Below, piece by piece: positions 37,665 through 49,576 of a DNA stretch of 64,000 nucleotides. This DNA is from Collybia mongolica (Eukaryota > Basidiomycota > Agaricomycetes > Agaricales > Clitocybaceae): the NCBI GenBank assembly GCA_013420905.1, contig JAAXNY010000011.1, forward strand, positions 2,170,001 through 2,234,000, given 5' to 3'. The first letter of the stretch is position 1. Each line of letters opens with the position of its first letter. Below the pieces are notes generated by a model that worked only from the letters and a program-made list of their open reading frames with translations, made no database searches and was not told the origin of the DNA. The position numbers and the translations under genes were made by a program.

Positions 37665-39789
37665 CTACCCTTGCCATTGGATTCCTAGATTAAAATGAAC
37701 AGCCTTTAATTGGGTGTAACTGAAGAGCATGGTCAAGCATTGCAGATGATAACAGGCAGGAACGTGTCACGCACTGCTCGAGGGCATATTCACCCAGGTC
37801 ACGTCCCAAGCCCGATTGCTTATACCCTCCAAAAGGCAATGCGTTATCCGGGTAATTAGACATGTTGACCTTGGTGAATCAATTCAAGTCAGCTCCCAGT
37901 GATCGCGGTGGACACGCAGCTACTCACCCATGCTGTGCCCGCCTCGATCCCGTGGGCGGTAGTCATCGCGCGTTTGATGTCCTTGGTGAATACGGCACAA
38001 GCGAGGCCATATGTCGTGTCGTTTGCCAAGTCAATCACAGCTATATATGGCGCGCATGAACAAAAAGGCATAACAGCGGTGGGTAGAGGCTTCATACTGA
38101 CTTTTTTCATCGGTGAATTTGAAAACGGCCGCGACGGGCCCGAAGATCTCTTCGCGTGCAATCTTCATATCTGGCTTGACACCCGAGAAGATGGTTGGTT
38201 CGATGAAATAACCCTCTGTCCCGATCTGCGTCCCACCCGTCTCAATTTTAGCAGAATCCTGCTTGCCCGAGGCGATGTACCCCATAACGCGCTGTCGATT
38301 GTGTAGTCAGCAAAAAGTGCACCAGATACCATGGCAGGAACGACGCACATCGAACTGGGACTTGGAGACCTGTGGCCCGTGAGTAGTCGTCGGGTCGAAC
38401 AGATCGCCTGCTTTCAAACTCTTCGCGACGACACTAAACCTTTTCATGAATTCGTCGTAGATGCCCGCCTGCACGAAAATCCGGGACCCCGCACAGCACG
38501 CCTGTCCCATATTGAAGCTGTCGCCTTCAGTCAGAATCCACCACTAGATATAGCATACTCATGACGCCTACAAGATCCCATGGCCTGCCCATTTCACTGC
38601 CTGGTCCAAATCCGCGTCATCGTAGATGATCGTGGGACTCTTCCCGCCTAGTTCCAGTGTCACTTGCTTCAAGTTCGATTTTGCCGCGGCTTCGAGAATC
38701 TTGCGACCTGTGAGGGTGCTTCCCGTGAAAGCAATTTTCTCAATGTTTGGATGTTCGCTGAGTGCCTGGCCGGCCTGTGCACCGGTTCCAATTACGATGT
38801 TGACGACACCCGGGGGGAAACCGGCTTGTTGAAGGAGGGGGGCGACGCGCAATGCGGTGAAAGGACTGAGTTCTGAGGGCTTGAGGACAACGCAATTTCC
38901 GGCAGCCAGAGCGGGACCGAGTTTCCATGCGATAAGTAATACTGGGATAGGGAGTTGAACTTTGTGAGCATAGAAGAAAATAAAGGGAACACACGAGGTC
39001 CGTTCCAAGGAAGAATTGTTCCCTAAACACATGTGAGGGTACAGTCCATTAAAGCCAAAAATGTACATACAACGACGCCGATGGGTTCGCGCCTTGTGTA
39101 ACAGAACTTGTCCTCGGTCGTCTGTGTCAATGTTTGAGTATAAGTCCTAATTGTGTATTGGAGTTTGATATTATTGATATTACTTCAACAGTTTTCCCTT
39201 GAATTTTATCGGCCCAACCAGCGTAATACCTTAATGTTTTGATTGTCGCCGCCAAGTCGAACTTTTTGGTAGGGGCGAATGGTTTCCCTACCGGTACCAA
39301 GATATCAATGCGCATTCCTACGCAATTAAACAAATTGCACACGCACCGACATTCAGCGACTCTAGCGCTGCTAGTTCTGCGGTGTGTTCTTCTACAAGGT
39401 CGGCAAATTTATTGAGCATTCTGCCACGTTCCTCCCCAGGTACCTTCAAACCCCATGAGGTTTTGTACGCTGCACGCGCTGCTTTAACAGCAATGTCGAT
39501 GTCTTTTGCATTGCCTATAGAGACTGGGCAAATAACCTTTCCAGTTGCTACATTTTATCATTAGGCGCTTGTCCGTCCCCACACTAAAATTTCGACCTCA
39601 CTTGGGTCGACAACACTAAAAATAGAGCGGACGCAATCAGCATATTATAAAGCTGCGACCATTGTCTTACTCGATAGTGCCTTTGTCGACTGGTTGGACA
39701 AATTCGCCATTGATGAAAAGGCCTGTGTCAAAGGTAACTGAAGCTTTATAAGCGGAAGTATCAAAGTGGTGTGTGTATGTAGAAGACAT
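37665..39789 (-). CDS. Aldehyde dehydrogenase (NAD(P)+)
   Basis: Oxidises aldehydes to carboxylic acids. The gene starts at ATG 39789 ([15 protein letters not shown]) and has about ten short introns. N-terminal residues ([16 protein letters not shown]) match fungal ALDH. The core shows [19 protein letters not shown] (NAD-binding), [27 protein letters not shown], the general-base Glu in [10 protein letters not shown], and the catalytic Cys in GQACCAGSR (about 38480). Further on are [25 protein letters not shown], and [20 protein letters not shown]. The last exon, after a 3' intron (about 37705-37770), gives [13 protein letters not shown] and stop at 37665-37667. Without that intron the frame would end in an uncharacteristic tail, so splicing is favoured. 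No targeting peptide is evident, so it is probably cytosolic. All catalytic residues are present. Confidence 0.92.
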
Positions 39790-40605
39790 GGTGATGATAT
39801 ATACTCTAGTCCTTTTCTCTCTTTATAACAGGTTACTGTAGAATAGCCGGATAAGCCGGCACCAAGAGAGAAGCATTGATCCTCCCTTATTTAGGAATAG
39901 CGTTCACAATTGATTACTCACGGCCAAGAGATGTCTCGGCCTTCATCGTCCACTCAGTACTCATGTTTCATCAGTCAATGTTAATGTCATGATGAGGAAG
40001 TGTCTTCTAAATATAGTGATTGATGTCGATGAATAACAAAACTGGGGTGAATATCCCACACTACCTTTTGAAAACCGTTGTTGATGAATACCCTAGCGGG
40101 TATTCGTCATGCGCATGTCATTTACCACTTTTCAGGTACTTTAGGAATATAATAGAACGCTGTGATCTGATGCTACTACATGGATCTCCCTCTTAATGAA
40201 GCTCCAAATGCTCCAACTTTCGGTAAAGGCGTTGATTCGTACCGCCGTTCGATCTAAAGAAAAGACGAGTCATCTAAGCGAATTTCAGAATAACCGGCTA
40301 ACATAACAGCTAGTGGGGGATTGGCTTCATGGCTGCGTCTGCGCATAGACGGTCCCCCCGAAGGAAGTGTACCAAAAATACGCGTTTAACTGGTGAGTTT
40401 TGTTGGCTTTAAATGATATCGAATACGATTCAGACACGATCGAAGCTACAGTTCAGCTTTTACTCCGAGAGTTAATCTCAACTAACCGGAAGGGGTGGAC
40501 ACCTCACTAACCAACGGGAAGAGGGCCCTCTCACTAATACGGCCTCAATTTTTCGTTCGACCCGAAATCCTGCGCACACAATCGGTTGTGATCTGGTGGA
40601 ATGTT
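39790..40605. other. Intergenic region and LINE target site
   Basis: About 0.8 kb upstream of the aldehyde dehydrogenase start, ending at the first copy of the target-site duplication of the retrotransposon insertion. AT-rich stretches are present but no reading frame, repeat or RNA gene was recognised. Confidence 0.35.
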
Positions 40606-40620
40606 GTGTGTTCAAAGTTC
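40606..40620. repeat. Target-site duplication, left copy
   Basis: GTGTGTTCAAAGTTC, 15 bases, identical to 42685-42699. The copies flank the poly(T) start and the 5' truncation point of a LINE fragment, as expected for target-primed reverse transcription. Confidence 0.9.
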
Positions 40621-42684
40621 TTTTTTTTTTTTTTTTTTTCCTTCAACGTTTTTATATACCGCAATACAAAAGTACAGAAGCGGTCACGTGTAACCGTAGT
40701 CGTATCAAGTCGAGTCGTGATATGTCCATTATAGGCCGTCATATAAGGCAGGTCTGGATTGCCCCGCCCGTTCCCGGTTGGAAGCGCTCCCTGAGTGAGC
40801 CCCCTTGTGAGGGGCCTTAAAATAGTCCCTTGTGGGAAACGAGAGCAGGCGTCGTAGCAGGGGGGCTCGCCCCCCGCGCCTCTCAATCCGCTTGGTAAAT
40901 AAGTATTAGTGCGGCCACCCCTGCCGACAGGTTCACCGGGGGGGCTCATCCCCCTGGAGACCTCCTCAAGAGGAGGTCGACTTAGTCCGGAGAGGCCGAG
41001 GCCATGCATGACCGCTCACCCCGGGCCGAAGCCTGGGACTGATGCCTCGGTGTCGCGGCTACCCCTCAACAAGAACCTACTTACCGCCCAGTACACCCAC
41101 CCTACTCTAAACGGGGTTCCCGGAAGACCCCAAAGGCCTCCGGGTTGTCATGTAGGAAGTTGCTGACCCAGACAAGAGTCAGCGTCCTCCCGGGCCGGGT
41201 TTTCCACTGGTATAGCGGACAGTGCCGGAATACGTGTTCCACGGTCTCCTTTCCGAGGCCGCAGTCGCATTCGTAGGTCTCCTTCTCCTTAAGGAACCTT
41301 TGTCTGTACGCGCCAATCGGCACGTGGCCCGTTAGGGCCCGCGCTAGCCTGACGGTATTACTGGTGTTGGTGGACACCTTTCCGATCCAAGTCCCTCCTT
41401 TCAGGTGGCTTGGCAATAGCTGCTTACTCCCTTCGTGGAGCGGCAAGAAGTGGGACCCTATGTAAGACTTTTGCTTGGCCAATTCGCTCCAAGCGTCCGT
41501 CATACGCAGGACCGCATCCGTCCTCGCCTTAGCAAGGGATGTGTGTTTTACTTCTCTGTGCGGAATCTCCGTATTGGAGGCCGCTTCATGGGCAAGTACG
41601 TGTTCGCGCACCTCGCACGCCTTTGGTGTGTGGTGCAGAGTGATACTGGCGTCCGGTTTAACCGTTAGCCAGTAAGCGAGTTTGGCCGATACGTTGGCGG
41701 CCCATTTGTGTGCCGTGTGATGCGTCGGGTCAACGACCAGTTTGATTGCATTCACGGAGTCTGAGAAGACATCAATTTTCCGGATGTCTAGGTTAGGGAT
41801 GCCGAAGGCCTTGTCCACCCCTTTCGAGATGGCACAGGCCTCAGCATCGTCTGAAGTGGCATTCCCACAAGGGGCAATGCCGTTATACAGTATACCGTCC
41901 GACCAGACTCTCCAGGCTGAAGTAGCCTGGAGGTCTTCGGACCGCGGAACGGACCCGTCGCATATGATCGCAACTCGTTTTGGGTCATGCTTAGCTTCGT
42001 TGATTCGGTTAGTGAGAACTTTCCCAAAATCAGCGAAGGCCTTCTTCCTCTTCTCCTTCTCTTCTTCGGGGGGAGGGGAGGGTCTGATCTCCACCCTCTC
42101 AGCCGCCCAGTCAAGTAATTGACTGCCCGGTTGCGCGAGGGGGAACACTGGGGATGCATCATCGCTGCAATCCTTTAGTCGGGCAAATGAATCCATTATC
42201 CCGGATTTGATTCTGCGCCTCTTGGCGACAGACATGCGGCTGACTGACAGGTGTGCCTGTCCGTCAATTAAGTTCCTGACCGCGTGGCTCTTGGCCAAAG
42301 TCCGGACGCGGTAATGGCTTCTCTCCACCAACTTACGGATGTGTAAGTGGATGGGCGGAAGGCCTGCGAGGGTCTCCAGGGCCCCTTTCGGGGTGGTCCT
42401 GAAGTTGCCTGTGATCCATAGTGCAGCCTTTCGTTGCATCTTACGGAGTGCTTCGAGGTGCCCTTTGATGCGGGCCCCATCAATGTTCCATAACCGGCAT
42501 CCGTACGTCGCAATTGGAAGTACACAAGACCGGTACAGAGTTCTTTTGTGCACGGGCCTTAAGCCCCGTGTCGAGTTTCCAAGCGCTAACAGGGCCCTGC
42601 TTGAGGTCAGGGCCTTGTTTGCGTACATCTCCACGTGTTTCTTGAACGAAAGCGCGTGGTCAAAGTAGAAGCCTAGGTATCTCC
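40621..42684 (-). mobile_element. 5'-truncated non-LTR retrotransposon (LINE) insertion
   Basis: A 2.06-kb minus-strand insertion. On the plus strand it begins with 19 T (40621-40639), the poly(A) tail of the element. It ends abruptly inside the reverse transcriptase coding region at 42684 and is flanked by a 15-bp direct repeat (40606-40620 and 42685-42699). The remaining open frame (42684-41102) is uninterrupted, suggesting a recent insertion. Between the ORF stop and the poly(A) lies a GC-rich 3' untranslated region of about 460 bp. The element presumably inserted into previously unique DNA. Confidence 0.92.
41102..42684 (-). pseudogene. LINE ORF2 fragment: RT C-terminus, RNase H and zinc-binding region
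   Basis: A 5'-truncated, otherwise open reading frame of about 527 codons. It opens inside the reverse transcriptase thumb/connection region (RYLGFYFDHALSFKKHVEMY, then YRSCVLPIATYGCRLW). An RNase H domain follows, with catalytic acidic residues visible in AIICDGSVPR, SDDAEACAI, DVFSDSVNAI, and a His in REHVLAHEAA. The C-terminus has a Cys/His pattern (YECDCGLGKETVEHVFRHC) typical of fungal LINE elements of the Tad1/I-type groups. The catalytic core of the reverse transcriptase is missing, so the copy is dead for autonomous transposition, and no in-frame stop follows the truncation until the natural one. An ORF call starting at 42694 would only read into the flanking duplication. Confidence 0.88.
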
Positions 42685-42699
42685 GTGTGTTCAAAGTTC
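42685..42699. repeat. Target-site duplication, right copy
   Basis: GTGTGTTCAAAGTTC, identical to 40606-40620. It borders the truncated 5' end of the LINE insertion. Confidence 0.9.
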
Positions 42700-42977
42700 A
42701 AAAAAAGGTTTTGGGTTGAATCGAGTCACGTGTGGCTGGTGTGGGGTCGCGTGATGGACGTCATGACGCGCCGAGGAAAAGGTATTGATGGAAGTCACGC
42801 GACAGTCCAAATAGGGGAGATAGGCTTAGAAGTTGGGGATTGGCTCTACTTTAATGGGAATAGAAAGCACTGAATCTTGATTTCTAAACCTATATTTAGG
42901 GGATGTCATATACTTATCGGGTTGTATTTACCAGAGAACCCCAACGAACTCCGCCCGACCGGCACCCTTATAATCGC
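42700..42977. promoter_or_regulatory. Promoter region of the aldolase-like gene
   Basis: A 278-bp gap between the LINE and the downstream ATG. It contains CACGTG at 42727-42732 (E-box/bZIP-type core) and AT-rich sequence. The retroelement now sits just upstream of this gene, which could affect its expression. Confidence 0.35.
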
Positions 42978-44235
42978 ATGGCCGATATCGTTTCTCACCA
43001 CGTTCCCATCATGAGCCCCTCCATTGACACTCCAAAGTTTCAGCCTCACCACACCACTTTGAAACCAGCATCTGACACAAGTAATCCAGACCATCCATTC
43101 AATAAGGCGTGGCGGGGTAATAAGGAGGGCACTGTTCATCTGGGAGGCATCCCAAAGTTTTCTGACCCTCTCGATGAGCGGGAATGGATCAAGGTAAGGT
43201 GCCAAATAATTCTCATCTGACTCCGAACGCATCAACTTGGTCTAACTTGTACTGTAGGCACATATGGCTGCCGCGTTTCGCTTCTGGGGAAAGTTAGGCT
43301 ACGGAGAGGGTGTGTCGGGGCATATCACCGTTCGCGATCCGATCTTGCACGATCACTATTGGCGAGTTTTCTGGTCTATCGCCTCGCGATTGGTCCCTTA
43401 TCCTTATCTCCTTCCTCAGGATGAACCCAATGGCTGTGCATTTCTCTGCTATGACGGTACTACTAATTTTGCCTGCCTGTGCTTAATCCCGATTCATAAT
43501 CCAGAAATCAAAACTCGTCCTCGTTGGGCCAGACGGTTATGTATCCCCTCAGGGAGCACAACTTCCAATCAACGCGGCGGGCTTCTTCATCCGTGCGCAC
43601 CTTCTTGATTTCCTGATCTCCTCCTGACAATTTCCCCAGATTCGGCGATCCACAAGGCTCGACCTGACATACACTCGGCTGCCCACTGTCACTCCATCCA
43701 TGGAAAGGCCTGGTCGACATTCGGGAAACCCATCGATATAAGCACACAAGACTCTTGCGCTTTCTACGACAATCTCGGAGTATACAATAACTTTGGTGGT
43801 ATCGTCCTCGCCCAAGAGGAAGGCGAAAATATTGCACGGGCCCTGGGCTCGAAATATAAAACCTGCATCTTGCAGAACCACGGACTGCTTACACGTTGAG
43901 TGCCCTTTGAATCTGGATTTTCGACATAGTTATTCATCGCATGGTAGTTGGGAACACTGTCGACGAAGCCGTCCACCTCTTCCTGAGCCTTGAAAAACAC
44001 TGCCAGGTTCAGCTGCTCACTGAGGCAGCTGCAGCTGGCGGTGCACAAAAGACCCTGATTGACCCGGAGGATGCAGCTTACAGCGCTGCTTTACTCCAAA
44101 ACCCCCATGTCGGTTACGTAAATGTATGTGTTCAAAACCTGGGTCATGTCCATCTGGCGTAATCATTCTTCCTTGCAGTTCCAACCCGAGTATGACCTTC
44201 TGGAAGAGGAGACCAATGGGGCATTTTTGAAATGA
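42978..44235 (+). CDS. Class II aldolase/adducin-domain protein
   Basis: Seven exons fit in frame: 42978-43193, 43258-43361, 43420-43456, 43505-43592, 43640-43894, 43948-44123, 44179-44235 (310 residues). Start MADIVSHHVP at 42978 is chosen; an in-frame ATG at 42903 would add 25 less typical residues. The class II aldolase/adducin fold shows EGVSGHITVRDP, AGFFIHSAIHKARPDIHSAA, HCHSIHGKAWS with metal-ligand His residues, and TCILQNHGLLT with a further His. The protein is in the group of fungal fuculose/ribulose-phosphate aldolase-like proteins of unknown substrate. The second intron (43362-43419) starts with GC rather than GT, yet only this split keeps the conserved frame (HYW then MNP), so it is a likely GC-AG intron. 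It ends at FLK with TGA 44233-44235. Confidence 0.88.
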
Positions 44236-44372
44236 AGTAGCGATGCGTAATAATCTTCGTGATATTCTGTACTATAGGCTTGATATGTTCAAACTGAACA
44301 ATTGACTGAAATATTATCAGAAGCATAAGCTGTGTATAATCTGAAAGACTGGAAGGTCAATTGCAACGATGT

Positions 44373-46333
44373 TCAACCTTGCCCGTCCCAGACATAATCG
44401 ATGAACAAATTAGGCCACCACCTTAATCCAACACCGCCAGTGCCTCCACCCCCTATGATAAATGCGGAGGCATCGTCTCTACATATCGACCCGTCCGCTT
44501 CCGCAGCGGCAATCATCTCGCTTGACAAACCCACTGTGATGCCTTCCTCGAGTGCAACTTCTATTGTTGTCTTTGGCCCAGTCAACGCTAGCATACCTGA
44601 TAGTCTTGCAGCAAAGGCGGCGGCGGTGTACATTGGTGTATGCAGGACAGTCAAACCTGATAAGAATGTGCGAGATTGGATAGTAGGTTCTGTGCATAAA
44701 GGGAGGTGCGGGAGAACCAAGAGGAACGTCGATGGCGGTATCAGGGCTGTGAACAACGAATAAATAAATCAATATAAATAGATCGCGGTAAAAATAGCCA
44801 ACCGACGCCTCGAGCACGATTCCAGCCGCCCCATACTTCATCTAATGCGATTATTCCCCGATCTTTCATCATCCCCCCACCTCCTCGGGAGCCTTGCAGA
44901 ACTTGGGCGAGCTCCCGTGCCAGTTCCTCAATCCAACGCCGCTCATCCTTCATCATATCGAGGGTAACAGGTGTGTTTGACATTTGTAAACCAAGCTGGG
45001 AGAGTGACGAGCGAATAAACGTTGCCTCTTCTGGCTCAGTCGATGCAACAAGAGTCGTTGAGGATGACATGGGAGTGGAGGGGAGGGAGAGAGAGGATTC
45101 GGTGGACGAAGGCATGGAAGCCGCGGTGAGCTTCTCGTTCAATTCCGCAGCAAGTCGAACCATGTCTTTGGCCTTCACCATGAGTGCTTCAAGATCTTGC
45201 AATGCATTCGTCATATCCTTCCGTCGGCCTTGAGCAGAATCCTCCACCGTCTGAAGTATGCCAGCTGTGTAAGGTACAAATAAATCATACTTGGACCATA
45301 TATAATCCGCATGCAAGGCACGCACAAATTCCAGATCTTCCGACAGTGCTGCGATCAGATGGTATAGGTACATTGTTTGCATTACTTCCAATTCCATTGG
45401 CCTTAGGAGCAATTTATCGATATTGATGTACACTGATACAAGAATAGAGCCCACCTCCCAGAACTTGCCTTTGAGACTACGCTTCAATATTGCATAGAAA
45501 GCTTTATCCCCACCTTTACGAAAGCTAATCTTTATCATTCGGATTGAAGGTGAATCCTCGTCATCAAGGTCCGGAGAGACAGGTCGAGAGCTCGGGGCAG
45601 ACTTCATCGCGCGCCGGACACGGGGCAATTCAGTGGAACATATCTCACACGATCGCAAAGAATGGTGGTTGAGGAAGGTACATGCAGGGCAAGAAATGGT
45701 GTCTCGATCAGTATTGGATGGTGGTGTGGTTGATCGCGACGAGGGAATCGCCAAGGAGATAGACGAAGCTGGGAGGGATGATGAGAGTTGCTTTGACGGT
45801 ACAGCGGCGGCGATGGGTGTGGGAACAGAGGAGCGGGGAACACCACAGAGTCCACATGTTTTGGCCGCAGCAGGACTCAGACCAGGGGGGTTGCGGTAGG
45901 CACATACTTCACACTCCCAGCTCTCAAAGCCTATTATCGAATCTTGAGTGGTAGTTTGATCCGATATAGCAGAGCTCCCAGTTAGGTGGAGAGTCACTTT
46001 AGGCGATGACTTGAATAGACCAGCGTAATATTCCGTTCGCGTAACGTATGAGAGGTCCATGTAGAATGAGTGGGCGAAGGGATTGTGTACATCGATGTAA
46101 AAGAGGCGGTGTGTCGTCACAAAAATAGTACCGGCCTGGTGATTGGGAGATTTCTGAGGACTGAGTTATTGGGACATTGTATGGATAAAGGTTAGAGAAT
46201 GGGTATTGAAATGGACATACCCATCGTAAATTCCAACGCCGTCCTGGCTGGCATAGATTTCTTCCTCAGTATACAGAAGCGCTTGCACGGGTATGGTACC
46301 GTCAACCACCCTGGTGCACCGCCGGAGTGCCAT
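44373..46333 (-). CDS. ESCRT-II complex subunit Vps36
   Basis: Component of the ESCRT-II complex that sorts ubiquitinated membrane proteins at endosomes. Start ATG 46333 (MALRRCTRVVDGTIPVQ) lies in a first exon ending IYDG, joined over an intron (about 46150-46220) to PQKSPNHQAGTIFVTTHRL. The GLUE domain is split by two NZF fingers, as in yeast Vps36: WECEVCAYRNPPG with CGLCG, and ISCPACTFLNHHS with CEICS. It resumes at RMIKISFRKGGDKAFYAILK. A coiled helical region follows, then the EAP30 winged-helix part: MKDRGIIALDEVWGGWNRAR, then, after an intron near 44760-44815, PPSTFLLVLPHLP and GLSSEMIAAAEADGSICRDD. It stops at 44373-44375. The two NZFs and GLUE/EAP30 order make the assignment firm. 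Confidence 0.92.
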
Positions 46334-47499
46334 GAATTAATGTGGGGATTGTTAAGCCCCCCCGACTCAAAATGCGGGACTCCAAGAAGGGAGTCCAGGC
46401 TTGTCTGCTTTTGAAACCCCGCTTTCCCACCATTAGTATAATATTAATAGCAAACATGTTCCATCATGTCGGATACATGGTCAGTCACAATTTTTGTTTA
46501 TGACTGATTATTTGCTTCCTTTCCTTTGGTTGCGACATATGTTCTCAAAACACCACGACTATACGTCCACATCACATGTAGGGACCATAAATGACTGATA
46601 TGTGCTCTCATTGGTTCAACTTGGTCTTGCTACTCGTTCTACGTAATGAATGAGCACGAAGTCAACGCACAAGTACTGGGTACCGAGTCAGGTCGACTGT
46701 GGACGTTCGAGAAACTTACAGGCGTCGTATCAGCACGATAGAGCATTTCATCAGACTCTTTCAAACCCTTGCAAGCCATAGTGGTCTCATTATGGTCGAA
46801 AGGCCGCTCTGTATCCCCCTGGCTTGAAATGATACGAAGCTATTTCAGCTCTAGTAGCAAAGGTGTCAAATGTAGAAGTTGCCAATGGTATGGTATGAAG
46901 AAGCTAAGCCAACACTAAGGTACGCATTCCGCATGGTTCCACTGCGAATAGGTATTGTGACTTGTGATTGCAAAGTAGACGTTGAGATATCGACGAAAGA
47001 CTACCATAGTGCTGAAACTTTGGCCAAGGGCACAGCCCCCTGCTGGTTATAAGATGGGATGGGGTAGCTTGGGCCTAGATTCTCGAGGAGAATAGAGGGA
47101 TGGATATGTAAATCCGGCAATCGGCGATGTGAATTCCTACCCACGACCACCGGCCCAAGTACCTCGACTTTTCTTCCCGAGACTTCTGCGGTTACCTACG
47201 CCGGAAAATCCTGGCGCATGGTGTTTTCCTTTCGGGCTATCCACCAAAAGTTCGAATACTTAGGCCTGCTCGCATTTGATGTCTTCATCTCACGCTCCTC
47301 CGTACCAGAGGTTACTCTACAACCTCTAGATCTCTAGACTTGTTCCTCCAAGAGTTGTCTCTGAAAGTCAATCTACCTAAACGCGTGTCGCTCGAATATA
47401 TTAATGATGTGAGTCGACTTTGACGTGCTGCTGAGACCTGTGCAGATGCAATTTTTGTAGGGGTCCTTCTTCACTATGTCTCCATTTCACAGTATTCCT
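46334..47499. other. Intergenic region between divergent genes
   Basis: About 1.2 kb between the Vps36 start and the membrane-protein gene. It contains AT-rich sequence and no convincing reading frame. The first exon of the next gene may lie within 47290-47480, but it could not be defined. Confidence 0.3.
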
Positions 47500-48935
47500 T
47501 ATTTACTACTGGGGCGTACAAATCGCTTTGGCAGATCAGGTTAACGTGACTATTGATGATACCGACCCTATGATACTTTATACCCCGCCGGAATCATGGC
47601 ATTTGAGTTCCGTGGTGTGCTCCGCTTGTCTTAACCCAGATACGAGAGACGCTTTTCTGAACACATATCACGACGGTACACACTTAGCACCACCTTTAGA
47701 CGATGATGGCGGTGGTAGTATCAGTGGTTCAAAAACTGCGACGCATGGGCAGGAGAAGAGCCGGTTCATTGTGATTTCTGGCCGACGAAATCGCGATTCT
47801 GACGGCGCAGACGTAAAGGATATGGTCAGCGCATATTTCAACTTTACCGGTTAGATTTATCCTTCAGTTGTCAAGTATCCATATAATGATCGTTTGTCCT
47901 AGGTTCTGCAGTATACCTCTACTGTATTCAGCCCCTAGGTATCCCCCTTGTCGGTGTTGCGCCTGCCTCCATGAATCTCAGCTTCACTCTCGACAACAAT
48001 CTGGTCGGGAATTTCTCCCACCGGGGTTCCGAGTCAGCATCTGGATATGCCTCCCATGTGAACGTTTTTGCCCAGAGCAATTTAACGGAAGCCCTCCATG
48101 TCCTCCGAGTGGATGTTGGTGTTGACTCCGTATTCTTATTCGACTATATGATCTACACGCGGGACAGCGGTAATGACACAACGTCTAATATCACAAGTCA
48201 AAATGTCAATGAGTGCGTTTCAATTTGTCTTATTGTCGGGATATTTCTGTCCCCACTTCTTATTCCTGCCGTTCATCGCGTTGTCCTTCTCGCGGGATAC
48301 TGACTGTTTAATCCGTGCCCATCTCTAGACATACAAAGAAGCATAACATTGCTACTTTCGGTGGAGCAATAGGGGGGAGTGTAGGAGTGTTAGCAGTCAT
48401 ATCCCTCTGCTTGGCTCTCAGCATTATCAAACGCCGGAGGAACTACAACCTGCGCGAGCGGCGTGCGCGAGGCCGCTCCTCACTACATACCAACGCCTCC
48501 GACGATTCACCACCCATGATCGGACCAGCTCCATTCGTGCCGAGATTTTTCCCGGGCACGCAAATACCGTCGATATATTCAGACCCCCCTTCGTACATCG
48601 AATCGATATCGAACCCATCGCCGTTATCTGCATATTCCCTTGGATCATCCTCACTGCCCCCGTTGGCAGCCCCATTTCCTGCACATGTGCGGGATACCGC
48701 CAATGTTCCCCCTACGTTGCCACCTCCCATGGATGTCGCCCCCTTCCCGCCACTAGAGGATACTACCCTGACGCCACCACCTTCCTTCGATGTAGCCGTC
48801 GCCTCTGTTTTACCCGCAAGATCTCTTCCATCGGCTGCAATTGGTGCTCAGCAGTCACCCGATGTGAATGTGACCTCTTCAGATCCCGTGCTGTCACCAT
48901 CATCACCGTCGTCTTCCTCCCGGCCGCCGTCGTAG
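47500..48935 (+). CDS. Single-pass membrane protein with Pro-rich cytosolic tail (unknown function)
   Basis: Exons about 47500-47849, 47903-48212 and 48329-48935. The exact start is unclear. The frame before DQVNVTIDDTDP carries a hydrophobic stretch (FTVFLIYYWGVQIALA) that looks like a signal peptide, but no in-frame ATG was found and an upstream exon is likely. The ectodomain has YTPPESWHLSSVVCSACLNP, N-glycosylation-type sites (NFSH, NLTE, NDTT) and strand-rich sequence such as GSAVYLYCIQPLGIPL and SVFLFDYMIYTR. A single transmembrane helix follows (GGAIGGSVGVLAVISLCLAL), then a basic juxtamembrane KRRRNYNLRERR and a long Pro/Ser-rich tail. I recall many similar paralogues in mushroom genomes without known function. 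It resembles a sensor or adhesion-type layout, but that is inference. Confidence 0.7.
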
Positions 48936-49322
48936 ATAATCGGTCGTAAACTTCACATTCACGAAGTATAACTTGTACTCTAATGTTTTCCTTGGATCAT
49001 CAATTTAGACGTTTTCTATCAGTGGACATGCCGGGGTCCGTCATGTGTCTTCCCATATGCCTTAGCTGGGACAACACTGTAGAATAATTCTAAACCAAAA
49101 ATCATATGAATGGTCGGGCTCGGAATTCACAGCTGTTAGCGAGAATAATGTCAAGACTCCTGCATGAACGGGAGTTGTGCATCGTGTTTAGCATGACCGT
49201 GGTCTCAGTTCTTGTGCCAAATTATCCGCCGTTGTCTAAAACTGAATTCAAGTCGTGGACCTTTCGGGCTTGCTCAATAAGTCCCAAAGTATGAGCTGGG
49301 AGTTAGACTGTGAACGGTGGTC
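48936..49322. other. Intergenic region left of the MITE-like element
   Basis: About 390 bp after the stop of the membrane-protein gene. It holds the presumed 3' flank of that gene and no recognised gene; the short frame 49106-49294 has no protein-like features. Confidence 0.35.
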
Positions 49323-49576
49323 ACTCTCAGTAAAAAATAAAGTCATGCATAGTCAGTGTAAACTCAGCAGTAATGACAAAGGCAATGAAAAGAAGTTATA
49401 CAAGAGTCAACAAAAATGGTAATTCAAACTCATGATTTTGTCAACCTTCAATGTGGATTCGGCCATTTGGGAGGGAATGAATGATTTTTGACTACTTCGG
49501 GCTGGCTCTTGACCATTACATTTGGGTGATGTCAAAACTCGCGACTAAAGTTTGACTTTATTTTTTTACTGAGGGT
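49323..49576. mobile_element. MITE-like element with imperfect terminal inverted repeats
   Basis: A 254-bp noncoding segment bounded by near-identical inverted arms: 49323-49345 (ACTCTCAGTAAAAAATAAAG then TCA) and 49553-49576 (TGACTTTATTTTTTTACTGA then GGGT). The arms differ by one substitution and one extra A. There is no open frame between them. This fits a miniature inverted-repeat transposable element, perhaps of the Tc1/mariner or pogo type. A flanking target-site duplication was not recognised with certainty. Confidence 0.6.

Noticed and set aside
40621..40639. Poly(T) run as a terminator or simple repeat
   Set aside because: It coincides with the target-site duplication and the 3' end of the LINE, so it is the element's poly(A) tail.
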